A stretch of 64,000 nucleotides of DNA from Pontibacter diazotrophicus. Its GTDB lineage: Bacteria; Bacteroidota; Bacteroidia; Cytophagales; Hymenobacteraceae. The notes under the pieces are model-generated. The model had not been told where the DNA came from. It did not search any database and saw only the letters and a program-made list of their open reading frames with translations. Where the stretch lies: contig NZ_QRGR01000024.1 of NCBI RefSeq assembly GCF_003367245.1, forward strand, positions 32,139 to 96,138, in the 5' to 3' direction. Both the position numbers and the translations under genes were made by a program. Every line of letters starts with the position of its first letter. Within the stretch, counting starts at the first letter, position 1. Below, piece by piece: positions 8,218 through 16,648 of the stretch.

Positions 8218-8625
8218 TTATAGTTTAAACAAAATAGGCAGGCTCGCATTCAGACTGTAGCCCGGGGACTTAAACTTTAGCAGTTTAACCACCCGAGCGG
8301 CTTCTTCGCCTGTACCGGCACCAGGGTTGCGCAACACTTTAATGTTAGAGGTAGAGCCATCTTCGTTTATGATGAAGGATACAATACTTTCTCCCTGCAC
8401 GCGGTTTCGTTTTGCCATTGCAGGATACTGAAGCTCCTTGTCAATCGCTTTATACAACTCTTCGATACCACCTTCATAGTGCTCAGCCGCCGGAAGTACT
8501 TTGTCCGGTACCCATACTTTTTTTTCGGACTGTGCCTCATCCGGCTTGCTCTCGCTGGCCTGAGCCGATGCCGTTAAGCTTGCAAAGGCAAAGAAAAGAA
8601 ACAAAATTGAGATTTTGGTTTTCAT
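8218..8625 (-). CDS. Secreted TonB C-terminal domain protein
   Basis: 135 aa from ATG 8625; an ATG four codons upstream (8637) is possible, but the chosen one gives a clean signal peptide (MKTKISILFLFFAFASLTAS, cleavage near AQA). The rest is a TonB-C-like domain: LQYPAMAKRNRVQGESIVSF, then INEDGS and VVKLLKFKSPG. There is no N-terminal inner-membrane anchor or proline-rich linker as in true TonB, so it is probably periplasmic, with a role that cannot be read from sequence. Confidence 0.8.
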   Translation of the reverse strand: MKTKISILFLFFAFASLTASAQASESKPDEAQSEKKVWVPDKVLPAAEHYEGGIEELYKAIDKELQYPAMAKRNRVQGESIVSFIINEDGSTSNIKVLRNPGAGTGEEAARVVKLLKFKSPGYSLNASLPILFKL

Positions 8626-8704
8626 AAGGGTAAACATTTAAAGTTTCAACTTCACTTGGTTCGCTCCGGCACGTGCTTCAATGCATACCTTCTGTGCAGG
8701 GTGA

Positions 8705-9310
8705 TTACTGATTCTGTACTTGCGCGTTTACTTCTTCTATGAAGTTCAGAATCTCTTCACGGCCTGTTTTTAACTCTGCAGAGGTACGGAACATCTGCGG
8801 CAGCTCATCCCAAGTTTCACGCAGTTTACGCTGATAAGCAGCTATGGTTGAGTCTGTTTTTGTAGCCGATTGCTTGTCAAGTTTTGTAAATACAAGTACA
8901 AAAGGCACGCCTAAGGTTCCTAAATGATTGATAAAATCAAGATCCTGCTTCAGCGGCTCGTGCCTCGAGTCAATCAGGGCAAACACACAGGTCAGGTTCT
9001 CGCGCTTCTGGAAGTAGTAGTTTATCATCTTACGCCAGCTCTCGCGCGAGTCTTTGCTTACTTTGGCATACCCGTAGCCTGGCAAGTCTACCAGATACCA
9101 GCTGTCGTTTATAAGGAAGTGGTTGATGAGCTGGGTTTTTCCGGGGGATGAGGAGGTCTTGGCAAGGCCCTTCTGATGCGTCAGCATGTTTATAAGTGAA
9201 GATTTGCCTACATTCGACCTTCCGATAAAGGCATATTCCGGCTTGTCCGGGACCGGGCAGTCCTCTACCCGGGTGTTACTCATCAAAAATTTAGCTTCTT
9301 TTATGATCAT
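8705..9310 (-). CDS. engB: Ribosome biogenesis GTP-binding protein EngB/YihA/YsxC
   Basis: 201 aa. Essential GTPase in late 50S assembly. G1 GRSNVGKSS at residues 30-38, the switch-region SPGKTQLINHF, G3 DLPGYG, G4 FTKLDK and G5 TSA are all present. The start at 9310 (MIIKEAKFLMSN) fits family length; an upstream ATG at 9349 would add an unconserved Cys/Thr-rich leader. Single gene on the minus strand before a long spacer. Confidence 0.94.
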   Translation of the reverse strand: MIIKEAKFLMSNTRVEDCPVPDKPEYAFIGRSNVGKSSLINMLTHQKGLAKTSSSPGKTQLINHFLINDSWYLVDLPGYGYAKVSKDSRESWRKMINYYFQKRENLTCVFALIDSRHEPLKQDLDFINHLGTLGVPFVLVFTKLDKQSATKTDSTIAAYQRKLRETWDELPQMFRTSAELKTGREEILNFIEEVNAQVQNQ

Positions 9311-10167
9311 AAAGCAGGTATAGGTTTGCTGGCTCCATTCCTGATACATATTTTACAATGAAAAGTCATGCGAAGAGCCAAAAAATATGATTATAGCCTC
9401 CGTTCAGGCAGGCTTTTATGGTTCTCAAAGGTACTAATTTATTTCCCCATTCACGGATGATGTGCGCACGAACCTTAGCTGATGGCAGCACTATTTGTAA
9501 TATAACGGTTGATAACTGTGAACAGTATAAGTTTTTGGCAGAGATGTAACAGCAGGGCGAAGCCTTGTTTGTCAGAAGCCTTGTTTGTCAACAAAAAGAG
9601 CAAACGAAGCAGGTAGCTATGAAGCGTCTGCCCTGAGAGCCAGGAAGTTTGAAAACCTCATTACTTTAAGAAAGAACTAACGAAAGACTCTAACGCTTTC
9701 GCCTTAAAGTTGGAGGGATATGATTTATAGGGCGTTATAGGTATAAATATCTGAACGTAAGCCTTTCATGTATAAAATGCTGGTGCAGCCTGGAGTGGCC
9801 GAAAAAGTTTTTACTGATGCTTTTTATTTGAATATTCTTCACCAGCATTAAGGTTTAGCGGGTAAATAAAAAAAATAAAAACATTTATTATTTTATATAT
9901 TTGCTCGTTCAAATTTTTGTTCTTAATATTATACTTAGGGCAGCGCCCTGAATTTTGGTTTCAGTACAAGTAACGCTTAAAATTGAAGAAAGTATAAGCG
10001 TAAGCAATCAGGTGAATTTTAACAATGAGGCAGTAATTAAATATACTAAATTTGATATTAATCGTATAGAAGCGGAGTTACAGCGTATGAGAGACGTAAT
10101 CTGCACTTCTGCTTATTCTTTACACATCAAACCAAACTCAAGCAAAGTATAACAAATCAATTTACAC
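9311..10167. other. Long spacer with 16-bp tandem duplication
   Basis: No convincing gene. It holds a perfect tandem copy of GAAGCCTTGTTTGTCA (9559-9574 and 9575-9590), then a very AT-rich stretch (9860-9935) and the palindrome AGGGCAGCGCCCT near 9938-9950. The last 270 bp are probably the 5' leader of the OmpA-family gene at 10168. A short TTG-initiated frame at 9955-10152 has no recognisable product. Confidence 0.5.
9896..9903 (+). promoter_or_regulatory. Candidate -7 promoter element for the PorE-like gene
   Basis: TATATTTG matches TAnnTTTG in an AT-rich tract, but no TTTG element is visible 20 bp upstream. It would give a leader of about 260 nt. Confidence 0.4.
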
Positions 10168-12150
10168 ATGAACCAATTAGCCAAATCGTTCTCACGGTTT
10201 ACTATGCTGCTGACTTTGCTCTGCCTTCTGGCAGCTTCTGCGTCGGCACAAAGCACTAGAAAACAAATGCGGACAGCAAACAGATTCTTTGATAGAGAAA
10301 ATTACAGAGCAGCGATACCTCTCTATGAAGAAGTGATCGCCAGTAACCCCGATAATGCAACGGCACTTTACCGTGCCGGTATCAGTTTATTGACCTTTGA
10401 TAAGGAAAGAGCAGCTGATTACCTGTATCGTGCCCAAGCTTTAAAACCAAATGTAGATCGGGACTTAAACTACTGGCTGGGACGGGTAGACCATATAAAC
10501 TATCGCTTTGACAGCGCAATCGAGAACTGGCAGGAGTATCAGCAGGACATACCACGGCGGAATGAGTACCGCCGCGAAGAGGTAGCGCAGCTGATACAGC
10601 AAGCCCGCAACGCGAAGCGTGAAACGGCCAACCCGAAAGACGTTTTCGTGAAGAACCTGGGAGGAACTGTGAATACGGCCTTTTCTGAACACAGCCCTGT
10701 CATTTCATCCGACTATAATTACCTGCTTTTTACTTCTCGAAGCGAAGGAACAGCTGGTGCCAGAGCAGCGGAAGATGGGGAATATTACGAAGATATCTAC
10801 GAGACAAACCGTATAGCCGAAGATGAGTGGCAGCCGACACGAATTGTTTCGGGTGCTCTCAACAGCTCTGGCCATGATGCCTCTATCCAGCTCTTTGACA
10901 ATGATACAAAGTTGTTGCTGTACCAATCTGTCAACAACGGTGACATCATGGTGTCTGAGCGCCAGGCGGATGGTAGTTGGGGTGAACCCAGGAGTATCAG
11001 TGATGAGGTGAATACGCCTGACTTCGAGTCGGATGCCTATATCACACCAGATGGCCAGACCTTATATTACTCCACAAGCCATAACTCCGAAAATGGTGAC
11101 CTGGATATATATGTTGTCCGTCGTAATGAGAATGGTACATGGGGTACTCCGAGAAGCTTAGGCCGATCTATCAACACCCCTTATGACGACGACAGCCCTT
11201 ATCTTGCAAGTGACGGCTCTCTTTACTTTGCTTCCCGTGGGCACAACACTATGGGTGGGTATGATATCTTCTATGCTGAATATGACTCTGTTGCCAGAAG
11301 ATGGGCACGCCCTGTAAACCTCGGCTACCCGATTAACACACCGGACGATGATACTTATTACCGCTTGTCTCCGGATGGTACTTATGCCTATCTGTCTTCC
11401 TACCGCATTGGTGGTTACGGCGAAAAAGATATCTACACCATCAACTATATTAAGAGTGCAGAGGTAGAAGGCCAGGTATTTACCCAGGCTGATAGCCTGC
11501 TCATTCCAGGTGTAGAGTTAGTCTTCAATGGCCTGCAGGCCGATAAGCGTCCTATTACTTACCGCGATGTCACAAAACCTGATTCTGCTAATTATGATGT
11601 GCAGGTGCTTTCAGGCAGAACATACCAGGTGCAGCTATCCATGGATAACCAGGTGATTGAAACGCAGGAGATTGAAATACCTGTTGTGCTGGACGATACT
11701 ACCACTGTTAGAAGAGACTTCTACATTGCGCTGTCTGACACTGCTACTGCAACGCTTATTGCAAGAGACGGAACACGCGGTACCAGATCGACAGCTTTTG
11801 CCATGCAGCCGGTGTATTTTGATACCGATGAGTATGAGCTGCGCCCAGAGTCTATTGAGCAGCTGGATAGCATTGCCCGTATCATGAAGGAAAATCCGAA
11901 CATCAACATCAGTATAGAAGGCCATACTGACTCCCGTGCCAGCGATTCGTACAACGAGACACTGGGCCAGAACCGTGCGGATGCAGCCTATGATTACCTT
12001 GTAAGACAGGGAATCTCTCCGAAACGCCTCGTAACAGTAACGTATGGTGAGCGCAGACCTGCTGTGCCAAACACTTCTGCTGAGAACATGCAGTTAAACC
12101 GAAGAACAGAGTTCAAGGTGCTGCCTCGTCAGGATGATGTCGCACAATAA
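10168..12150 (+). CDS. OmpA-family outer membrane protein with TPR and PD40 repeats (PorE-like)
   Basis: 660 aa. Signal peptide at 1-27 (MLLTLLCLLAASASA|QST). TPR-like helices at about 30-115 (NRFFDRENYRAAIPLYEEVI). WD40-like PD40 repeats at about 160-425 (HSPVISSDYNYLLFTSR, SDAYITPDGQTLYYS, DSPYLASDGSLYFASRG). A carboxypeptidase-regulatory-like segment at about 435-520, then an OmpA peptidoglycan-binding domain at about 545-655 (PVYFDTDEYELRPES, IEGHTDSRASD). This order is that of PorE, the peptidoglycan-linked part of the type IX secretion machinery, but many Bacteroidota carry several such proteins, so the T9SS role is inference. A terminator follows. Confidence 0.85.
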   Translation: MNQLAKSFSRFTMLLTLLCLLAASASAQSTRKQMRTANRFFDRENYRAAIPLYEEVIASNPDNATALYRAGISLLTFDKERAADYLYRAQALKPNVDRDLNYWLGRVDHINYRFDSAIENWQEYQQDIPRRNEYRREEVAQLIQQARNAKRETANPKDVFVKNLGGTVNTAFSEHSPVISSDYNYLLFTSRSEGTAGARAAEDGEYYEDIYETNRIAEDEWQPTRIVSGALNSSGHDASIQLFDNDTKLLLYQSVNNGDIMVSERQADGSWGEPRSISDEVNTPDFESDAYITPDGQTLYYSTSHNSENGDLDIYVVRRNENGTWGTPRSLGRSINTPYDDDSPYLASDGSLYFASRGHNTMGGYDIFYAEYDSVARRWARPVNLGYPINTPDDDTYYRLSPDGTYAYLSSYRIGGYGEKDIYTINYIKSAEVEGQVFTQADSLLIPGVELVFNGLQADKRPITYRDVTKPDSANYDVQVLSGRTYQVQLSMDNQVIETQEIEIPVVLDDTTTVRRDFYIALSDTATATLIARDGTRGTRSTAFAMQPVYFDTDEYELRPESIEQLDSIARIMKENPNINISIEGHTDSRASDSYNETLGQNRADAAYDYLVRQGISPKRLVTVTYGERRPAVPNTSAENMQLNRRTEFKVLPRQDDVAQ

Positions 12151-12187
12151 TTAAAAGGTCTTCAGGCCACTGTGTAAATAGTTTAGA

Positions 12188-12222
12188 AGCAGGCTGGGTA
12201 TTAATCCAGCCTGCTTTTTTTA
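12188..12222 (+). terminator. Terminator of the PorE-like gene
   Basis: AGCAGGCTGG / CCAGCCTGCT perfect 10-bp stem with an 8-nt loop followed by seven T. Confidence 0.88.
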
Positions 12223-12264
12223 TATTTCGCAACATAAAACCATGCATTATAGTTTTAGTAGCAG

Positions 12265-12272
12265 TATTTTTG
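12265..12272 (+). promoter_or_regulatory. Candidate -7 promoter element for menG-porT
   Basis: TATTTTTG fits TAnnTTTG and lies 27 bp before the menG ATG; no clear -33 TTTG. Confidence 0.45.
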
Positions 12273-12298
12273 CCGGAACTATTATTTACAATTAACCC

Positions 12299-13021
12299 AT
12301 GGCGGTAGTACCTTACAAAGACCAGAACGACGACAAGAAGTCGCAGGTGGCCAAGATGTTCAACAACATTGCCGGCAAGTATGACTTCCTGAACCACTTT
12401 CTAAGTGCTGGCATCGATATTATATGGAGAAAAAAGGCTGTTAGTCTTCTTGCTCCTGAAAAGCCTAAACTGGTGCTGGATATTGCCACTGGCACGGCAG
12501 ACTTTGCCATAGAAACGCTGCGCCTGAACCCGGATAAGATCATTGGGGTCGATATTTCAGAGGGTATGTTAGCGGTAGGCCGTGAAAAGCTAATTAAAAA
12601 AGGCCTGGCAGAGAAGATAGAGCTTCTGTACGGCGATTCAGAGAACCTGCCTTTCGAGGATAATACCTTTGATGCCATAACAGTGGCTTTTGGCGTACGG
12701 AACTTTGAGAACCTGGAGAAAGGTCTGGCAGACATGTACCGGGTGCTGAAGCCCGGAGGAACGGCTGTGGTGCTGGAGTTCTCTAATCCCCGCAGCTTTC
12801 CAATGAAGCAACTCTATCATTTTTATTCCAGCAATATACTACCGATGGTAGGTAAACTCGTTTCTAAGGACAATGCTGCCTATACCTATCTGCCGGAGTC
12901 AGTACAGGCATTCCCGGATGGGCAGAATTTTCTCAATATATATTCAAAAGTAGGATTCAGAAGCACGAAATGGCATTCACTCACATTTGGAATAAGCTCT
13001 ATTTATATAGGCAAAAAGTAA
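12299..13021 (+). CDS. menG: Demethylmenaquinone methyltransferase (UbiE/MenG)
   Basis: 240 aa. SAM-dependent last step of menaquinone synthesis. It begins with the family signature VAKMFNNIAGKYDFLNHFLS, then the SAM-binding motif I DIATGTADFA (61-70), GVDISEGML, and the post-motif region FGVRNFENLEKGL. The C-terminal LPESVQAFPDG is also typical. Soluble cytoplasmic enzyme. Its last 52 bp overlap the PorT-like gene in another frame, implying translational coupling. Menaquinone is expected as the main quinone in this phylum. Confidence 0.95.
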   Translation: MAVVPYKDQNDDKKSQVAKMFNNIAGKYDFLNHFLSAGIDIIWRKKAVSLLAPEKPKLVLDIATGTADFAIETLRLNPDKIIGVDISEGMLAVGREKLIKKGLAEKIELLYGDSENLPFEDNTFDAITVAFGVRNFENLEKGLADMYRVLKPGGTAVVLEFSNPRSFPMKQLYHFYSSNILPMVGKLVSKDNAAYTYLPESVQAFPDGQNFLNIYSKVGFRSTKWHSLTFGISSIYIGKK

Positions 13022-13740
13022 CATTAGCTGGCGTGCTGGCCCTGCTGCTTATGGGTGGCAACACCGCAGAGGCGCAGAAGAAGGTACATGACCTGAACAA
13101 ACCCGGCTACGATGAAAGGCCGGTGCATTACGGATTTTACCTGGCCGTGCCGCTCACCAAATACAATGTGCAGCGCTCGCAGACCTACGCCGACAAACTG
13201 GCGCAGGGGGGCGATGATGCTGTTAACGCCCGGCCTGACCTGGGCTTTTATACTGGTCTCGTGCTTAATGTGCGCATAACAGATTATCTGGATGCCCGTT
13301 TTGTGCCGGGAGTGGGCTTTTACGGCCGTACACTTGCCTTCGAGAATGTGGAGGTACCTGGAGTAGAAACGCAGCCTATTATGTACGAAACTGTTAGCAG
13401 CACAATGATAGAGCTACCGGTGCTGCTGAAGTATAAAGCCAAGCGCCGTTCAAACTTCAGGCCATATATTGTGGCAGGAGTGAAGCCCGGTTTCGATTTA
13501 GGGAAAGGCAGCAACGGAGCATTAGGTACAAATGATATCAAGCTTGAGGTAGAGAAAATGGACATCGCCGTGGAGTATGGCATAGGGTTGGATGTCTTTT
13601 ACCCTTACTTCAAGTTTGCACCTGAATTGCGCTTCTCCCATGGCCTTTTGAATCAGCATAAGCGTATTGACGGTCTTTACAGCAGTTATATCCAGAAGCT
13701 GACAAACCACAATGTTTCATTGATTTTCTTTTTTGAGTAG
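12970..13740 (+). CDS. porT: PorT-family outer membrane beta-barrel protein
   Basis: 256 aa. Signal peptide (LYLYRQKVTLAGVLALLLMG, cleavage near AEA|QKK), then GYDERPVHYGFYLAVPLTKY and alternating beta strands ending NHNVSLIFFFE, an aromatic-terminated barrel. PorT is an outer-membrane component needed for type IX secretion and gliding in Bacteroidota, and menG/ubiE neighbours porT in several relatives. The ATG at 12970 overlaps menG by 52 bp but is required: later starts would lose the basic n-region of the signal peptide. Confidence 0.83.
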   Translation: MAFTHIWNKLYLYRQKVTLAGVLALLLMGGNTAEAQKKVHDLNKPGYDERPVHYGFYLAVPLTKYNVQRSQTYADKLAQGGDDAVNARPDLGFYTGLVLNVRITDYLDARFVPGVGFYGRTLAFENVEVPGVETQPIMYETVSSTMIELPVLLKYKAKRRSNFRPYIVAGVKPGFDLGKGSNGALGTNDIKLEVEKMDIAVEYGIGLDVFYPYFKFAPELRFSHGLLNQHKRIDGLYSSYIQKLTNHNVSLIFFFE

Positions 13741-13742
13741 AA

Positions 13743-14495
13743 ATGACAAAAGTAGCATTTGTTACCGGAGCCACCTCCGGCATAGGCCGCGCTACGGCTT
13801 TTGAACTGGCCAAACAAGGGTACCGTATCATCGCCACCGGCCGGCGGGCAGAGCGACTGGAGGAGTTGAAGCAAGAGCTAACGGAAGTCCCGGTTTACAC
13901 ACTGGAGTTTGATGTGCGTGATAAAGAAGCGACACAGCAGGCGGTAAATTCATTGCCAGAAGACTGGAGGCAGGTAGAGGTGCTGGTGAACAACGCGGGA
14001 AATGCCCATGGCCTGTCCTCTATTCAGAATGGCTCTCTGGACGATTGGGATGCAATGATTGACATTAACGTGAAGGGTCTCCTGTATGTGAGCCATGCGG
14101 TGCTGCCACTTATGATGCAGCATAAAAAGGGCCATATCGTGAACATTGGCTCTATTGCCGGCAAGGAAGTATACCCGAATGGTAACGTTTACTGCGCCTC
14201 CAAGCATGCAGTGGATGCTATCTCCCAGGGTATGCGCATAGACCTTGTACAGGAGGGAATACGAGTGTCTGAAGTAAATCCGGGGCTGGTGGAAACAGAG
14301 TTTTCAGAGGTGCGCTTTAAAGGTGACAAAGAGCGGGCTGCTTCAGTATATAAGGGCTTTCAGGCGCTGCAGGCGCAGGACATTGCCGAGATTATCAGCT
14401 TTATCGTAACAAGGCCTGCCCACGTAAACCTGGCGGAGGTGCTGGTGCTGCCGACAGCACAGGCAGCCGCGACAATCTTACATAAGCAACAGTAG
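13743..14495 (+). CDS. SDR family NAD(P)-dependent oxidoreductase (YdfG-like)
   Basis: 250 aa classical short-chain dehydrogenase. Cofactor motif TGATSGIG (residues 8-15) followed by TGRRAERL, where the Arg pair suggests NADP preference. NNAGNAHG and the catalytic YCASK motif with upstream Ser (NIGSIAGKE) are intact. Closest in pattern to 3-hydroxy acid / serine dehydrogenases of the YdfG type; the substrate cannot be fixed from sequence. Its ATG is 2 bp after the PorT stop, so it is probably third in the menG transcript. Confidence 0.9.
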   Translation: MTKVAFVTGATSGIGRATAFELAKQGYRIIATGRRAERLEELKQELTEVPVYTLEFDVRDKEATQQAVNSLPEDWRQVEVLVNNAGNAHGLSSIQNGSLDDWDAMIDINVKGLLYVSHAVLPLMMQHKKGHIVNIGSIAGKEVYPNGNVYCASKHAVDAISQGMRIDLVQEGIRVSEVNPGLVETEFSEVRFKGDKERAASVYKGFQALQAQDIAEIISFIVTRPAHVNLAEVLVLPTAQAAATILHKQQ

Positions 14496-14599
14496 GTTCA
14501 CGCCTTCCGGAACCCGCTTACCGTAGCTTCGTAACAAATAGGGAGATGCTTGTAAAAAATGCAAGCCTTTAACTAATACAAAGAATAACTAATATAGCT

Positions 14600-14863
14600 A
14601 TGGCAGACGAGAAAGAAACACAACAAAACAAAACGAATGATTCAAAACCGAGCAATAACGCTAATTCACAGCCCATTCCGGAAGAACATTCTAACACCGC
14701 GAACCACAAAGGTGCTACTGATTTAGGTACAGAAGGAACAAAGGCAACCGCCAGCCAGCAACAGGGGCAGGGGGCATGGAATCCGAAAGATAACGATGAT
14801 AACCGAAATGGCAGCCGGAAGAGTGGCAAAGGCCAGGGAGGTAACAACCCAACAGGTAAGTAA
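14600..14863 (+). CDS. Small hydrophilic, probably disordered protein
   Basis: 87 aa, dominated by Asn, Gln, Lys, Gly, Ser and Thr with no hydrophobic segment and no Cys (ends GKGQGGNNPTGK). Composition resembles general-stress hydrophilins, but I do not recognise a family. It is convergent with the lipoprotein gene and shares a 26-bp-stem terminator with it. Confidence 0.6.
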   Translation: MADEKETQQNKTNDSKPSNNANSQPIPEEHSNTANHKGATDLGTEGTKATASQQQGQGAWNPKDNDDNRNGSRKSGKGQGGNNPTGK

Positions 14864-14874
14864 GCATTTATTTT

Positions 14875-14930
14875 AACTACAAACACAAAGCGGCAGCACC
14901 TACAGGTGCTGCCGCTTTGTGTTTGTAGTT
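14875..14930. terminator. Bidirectional terminator with 26-bp perfect stem
   Basis: Perfect inverted repeat starting AACTACAAACACAAAGCGGC, 4-nt loop TACA. It ends at the lipoprotein stop codon on the minus strand and lies 11 bp past the small-protein gene on the plus strand, so it serves both. Confidence 0.85.
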
Positions 14931-16575
14931 AATCGAGGTAGTAACGTAGCAGCCAGCCGGCAGCGTCAAAATCTTTTGCCCTCTGGTTGTTGTCTATGTC
15001 TACGGCGGTATATTTGTCTACGTTAAATTCATTCCGGTACAGGGTGTCGTTGATGTAGATGCGCTTGCCCAGTTTGCTGCCTTTGGCTTCCACCTGATAG
15101 TTGTCTTCCCCGGCGCCACCCCATATTTTTATGCGTATTCCAGGTTTGGTGCTTCCGCTGATGTAAAACTGGTCTTTGCCGTTTAAGCCATACAGCCTGA
15201 TTTCGTCTGTCTCGCTGGCTCTGAAGGTGCGGAAATAAAGCTGCTGTTCTGTTCCTTCCTCTCTTTTGATTTTAAACATACGTACCCGGACCTCTTCCTC
15301 AGAGACTACTTCCACTTCAAACCGCTCCTTTTTATCGGTGCCTACCACCTGTACGTTTGCAGCCAGTGCATTATAATACTTGCTGGCAGCCTGCAGAAGC
15401 TGGTTGCGGCGGCTCTTTAATTTCGCCGTCATGTCAGGGGCAGAGAGGGCAGCAATGTTGTCGGGCATAGTCTGAAAGCCTTTCTCGATCACCTCGTCTG
15501 TCATGAGCCGCTGCACGCTATCCGCTACTTCTTCCCAGTCCTGCCACTCCAACTCTGCCAGTATCAGCTCATCGAGGTTGCGGCCGCTGCTGTTAAGTTT
15601 CTCCACATTCTTTAGCTTGCTCCTGAATGTCTGGAAATGCGGTTTAAAGTCCAGCTGCATAAAAAGCCATGGGATAGGCCCGTCGTTCAGCCGGTAAAAA
15701 ATATTGTCGCGGTCGCGGGGGACGGCTTTGTAGGTATAAGCGTTTTCATCATGTTCTATTTCAGCCCAGCGCCAGTTGTCTTCGTGGCGGCTCCAGTCCC
15801 CGATGAGCATGTCTAACAGGCGGGCCCGCAGGTAGAATCTTGCATCAAAGTAGGTGTCGTTGTCGGTGAGGCGCTCTGCCAGGGCAGAACGGGTGCTCTT
15901 TACCTTAACCGCTCTCCCCATAGGGGCGTAGTCTGTCTGGTCGCCGGTAGGCCTGCGCTCCAGCAACGCAACAGTGCCACCCATCGGTGCCATAAACTCA
16001 CCTAAGTGTACATCGTGCGGTACATAAACCAGTTCCGGCTCTACATAATACATTCCCAGGGCCTCTGCCATGGCTGGTAGTGTTAAGGCAGCGTAAGGGT
16101 GCGTGGCTGAGGTGGCATCCCGCACAATATTGGCCACATAGCTTTGCTGCCATTTCTCTGGCAACGCACTGGCAGGCTCTTTGTCTATAGACCGGAGTAC
16201 GTATTCTGTGCCTGTGGTATCCTGGAGGCGCAGGTTTATAGTTTGTCGGCTGCCGCCCAGCTTCATAGGCGTAAGGCCGCCGTGGGCAGTGCCAATATCC
16301 AGCACCGGCACCTCCACTGGAAGTGTCCAGACGTCCCTGTAGTGCTTACCATAAAAGAAAGTATGCAGTCGGCTGCGGCCATAGTGAGGGCCGGCTGCTA
16401 CATAGATAGTGCTGTCTTTGTAATTGGAAAAATCAGCGGCAGAAACCTCAGCAGGGGGAGGAACCTGTTGTACTGTGTGTGCAAAGCGTTCGCTACAGCT
16501 ACTGATAGCTATAGAAAGCAAAGTAATGATAAATAAGTAAGGGTGGTAGTAAAGCGGTTGTCTGGTTTTTGTCAT
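14929..16575 (-). CDS. Lipoprotein with possible FAM20/HipA-like kinase core, paralogue A
   Basis: 548 aa from the ATG at 16575; the open frame continues upstream but overlaps the neighbouring gene and lacks a signal there. Lipobox IAISS|C27. Conserved with paralogue B: TINLRLQDTTGTEYVLRSIDK (K132), HPYAALTLPAMAEALG, then LLDMLIGDWSRHEDNWRW (R263 H264 E265) and VPRDRDNIFYRLNDG (D288 to N291). The spacing of an Arg-His motif and a D-N motif recalls the DRH...DNG arrangement of secretory FAM20 kinases; this is my inference and no family name is claimed. The C-terminal part (about 400-548) is beta-rich with GGAGEDNY, like glycine-aspartate turns. Probably periplasm-facing. Confidence 0.78.
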   Translation of the reverse strand: MTKTRQPLYYHPYLFIITLLSIAISSCSERFAHTVQQVPPPAEVSAADFSNYKDSTIYVAAGPHYGRSRLHTFFYGKHYRDVWTLPVEVPVLDIGTAHGGLTPMKLGGSRQTINLRLQDTTGTEYVLRSIDKEPASALPEKWQQSYVANIVRDATSATHPYAALTLPAMAEALGMYYVEPELVYVPHDVHLGEFMAPMGGTVALLERRPTGDQTDYAPMGRAVKVKSTRSALAERLTDNDTYFDARFYLRARLLDMLIGDWSRHEDNWRWAEIEHDENAYTYKAVPRDRDNIFYRLNDGPIPWLFMQLDFKPHFQTFRSKLKNVEKLNSSGRNLDELILAELEWQDWEEVADSVQRLMTDEVIEKGFQTMPDNIAALSAPDMTAKLKSRRNQLLQAASKYYNALAANVQVVGTDKKERFEVEVVSEEEVRVRMFKIKREEGTEQQLYFRTFRASETDEIRLYGLNGKDQFYISGSTKPGIRIKIWGGAGEDNYQVEAKGSKLGKRIYINDTLYRNEFNVDKYTAVDIDNNQRAKDFDAAGWLLRYYLD

Positions 16576-16648
16576 AGTCAGGGTTAAAACGAAACAGCAC
16601 AACACCTTCCAATCGGAGGGGTGTGCGATATGAGCAGCAATAAGTACA

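Noticed and set aside
9955..10152. Small open frame before the PorE-like gene, starting TTG
   Set aside because: No ATG, no recognisable domain, and it lies in the presumed leader; the composition is like the flanking noncoding DNA.
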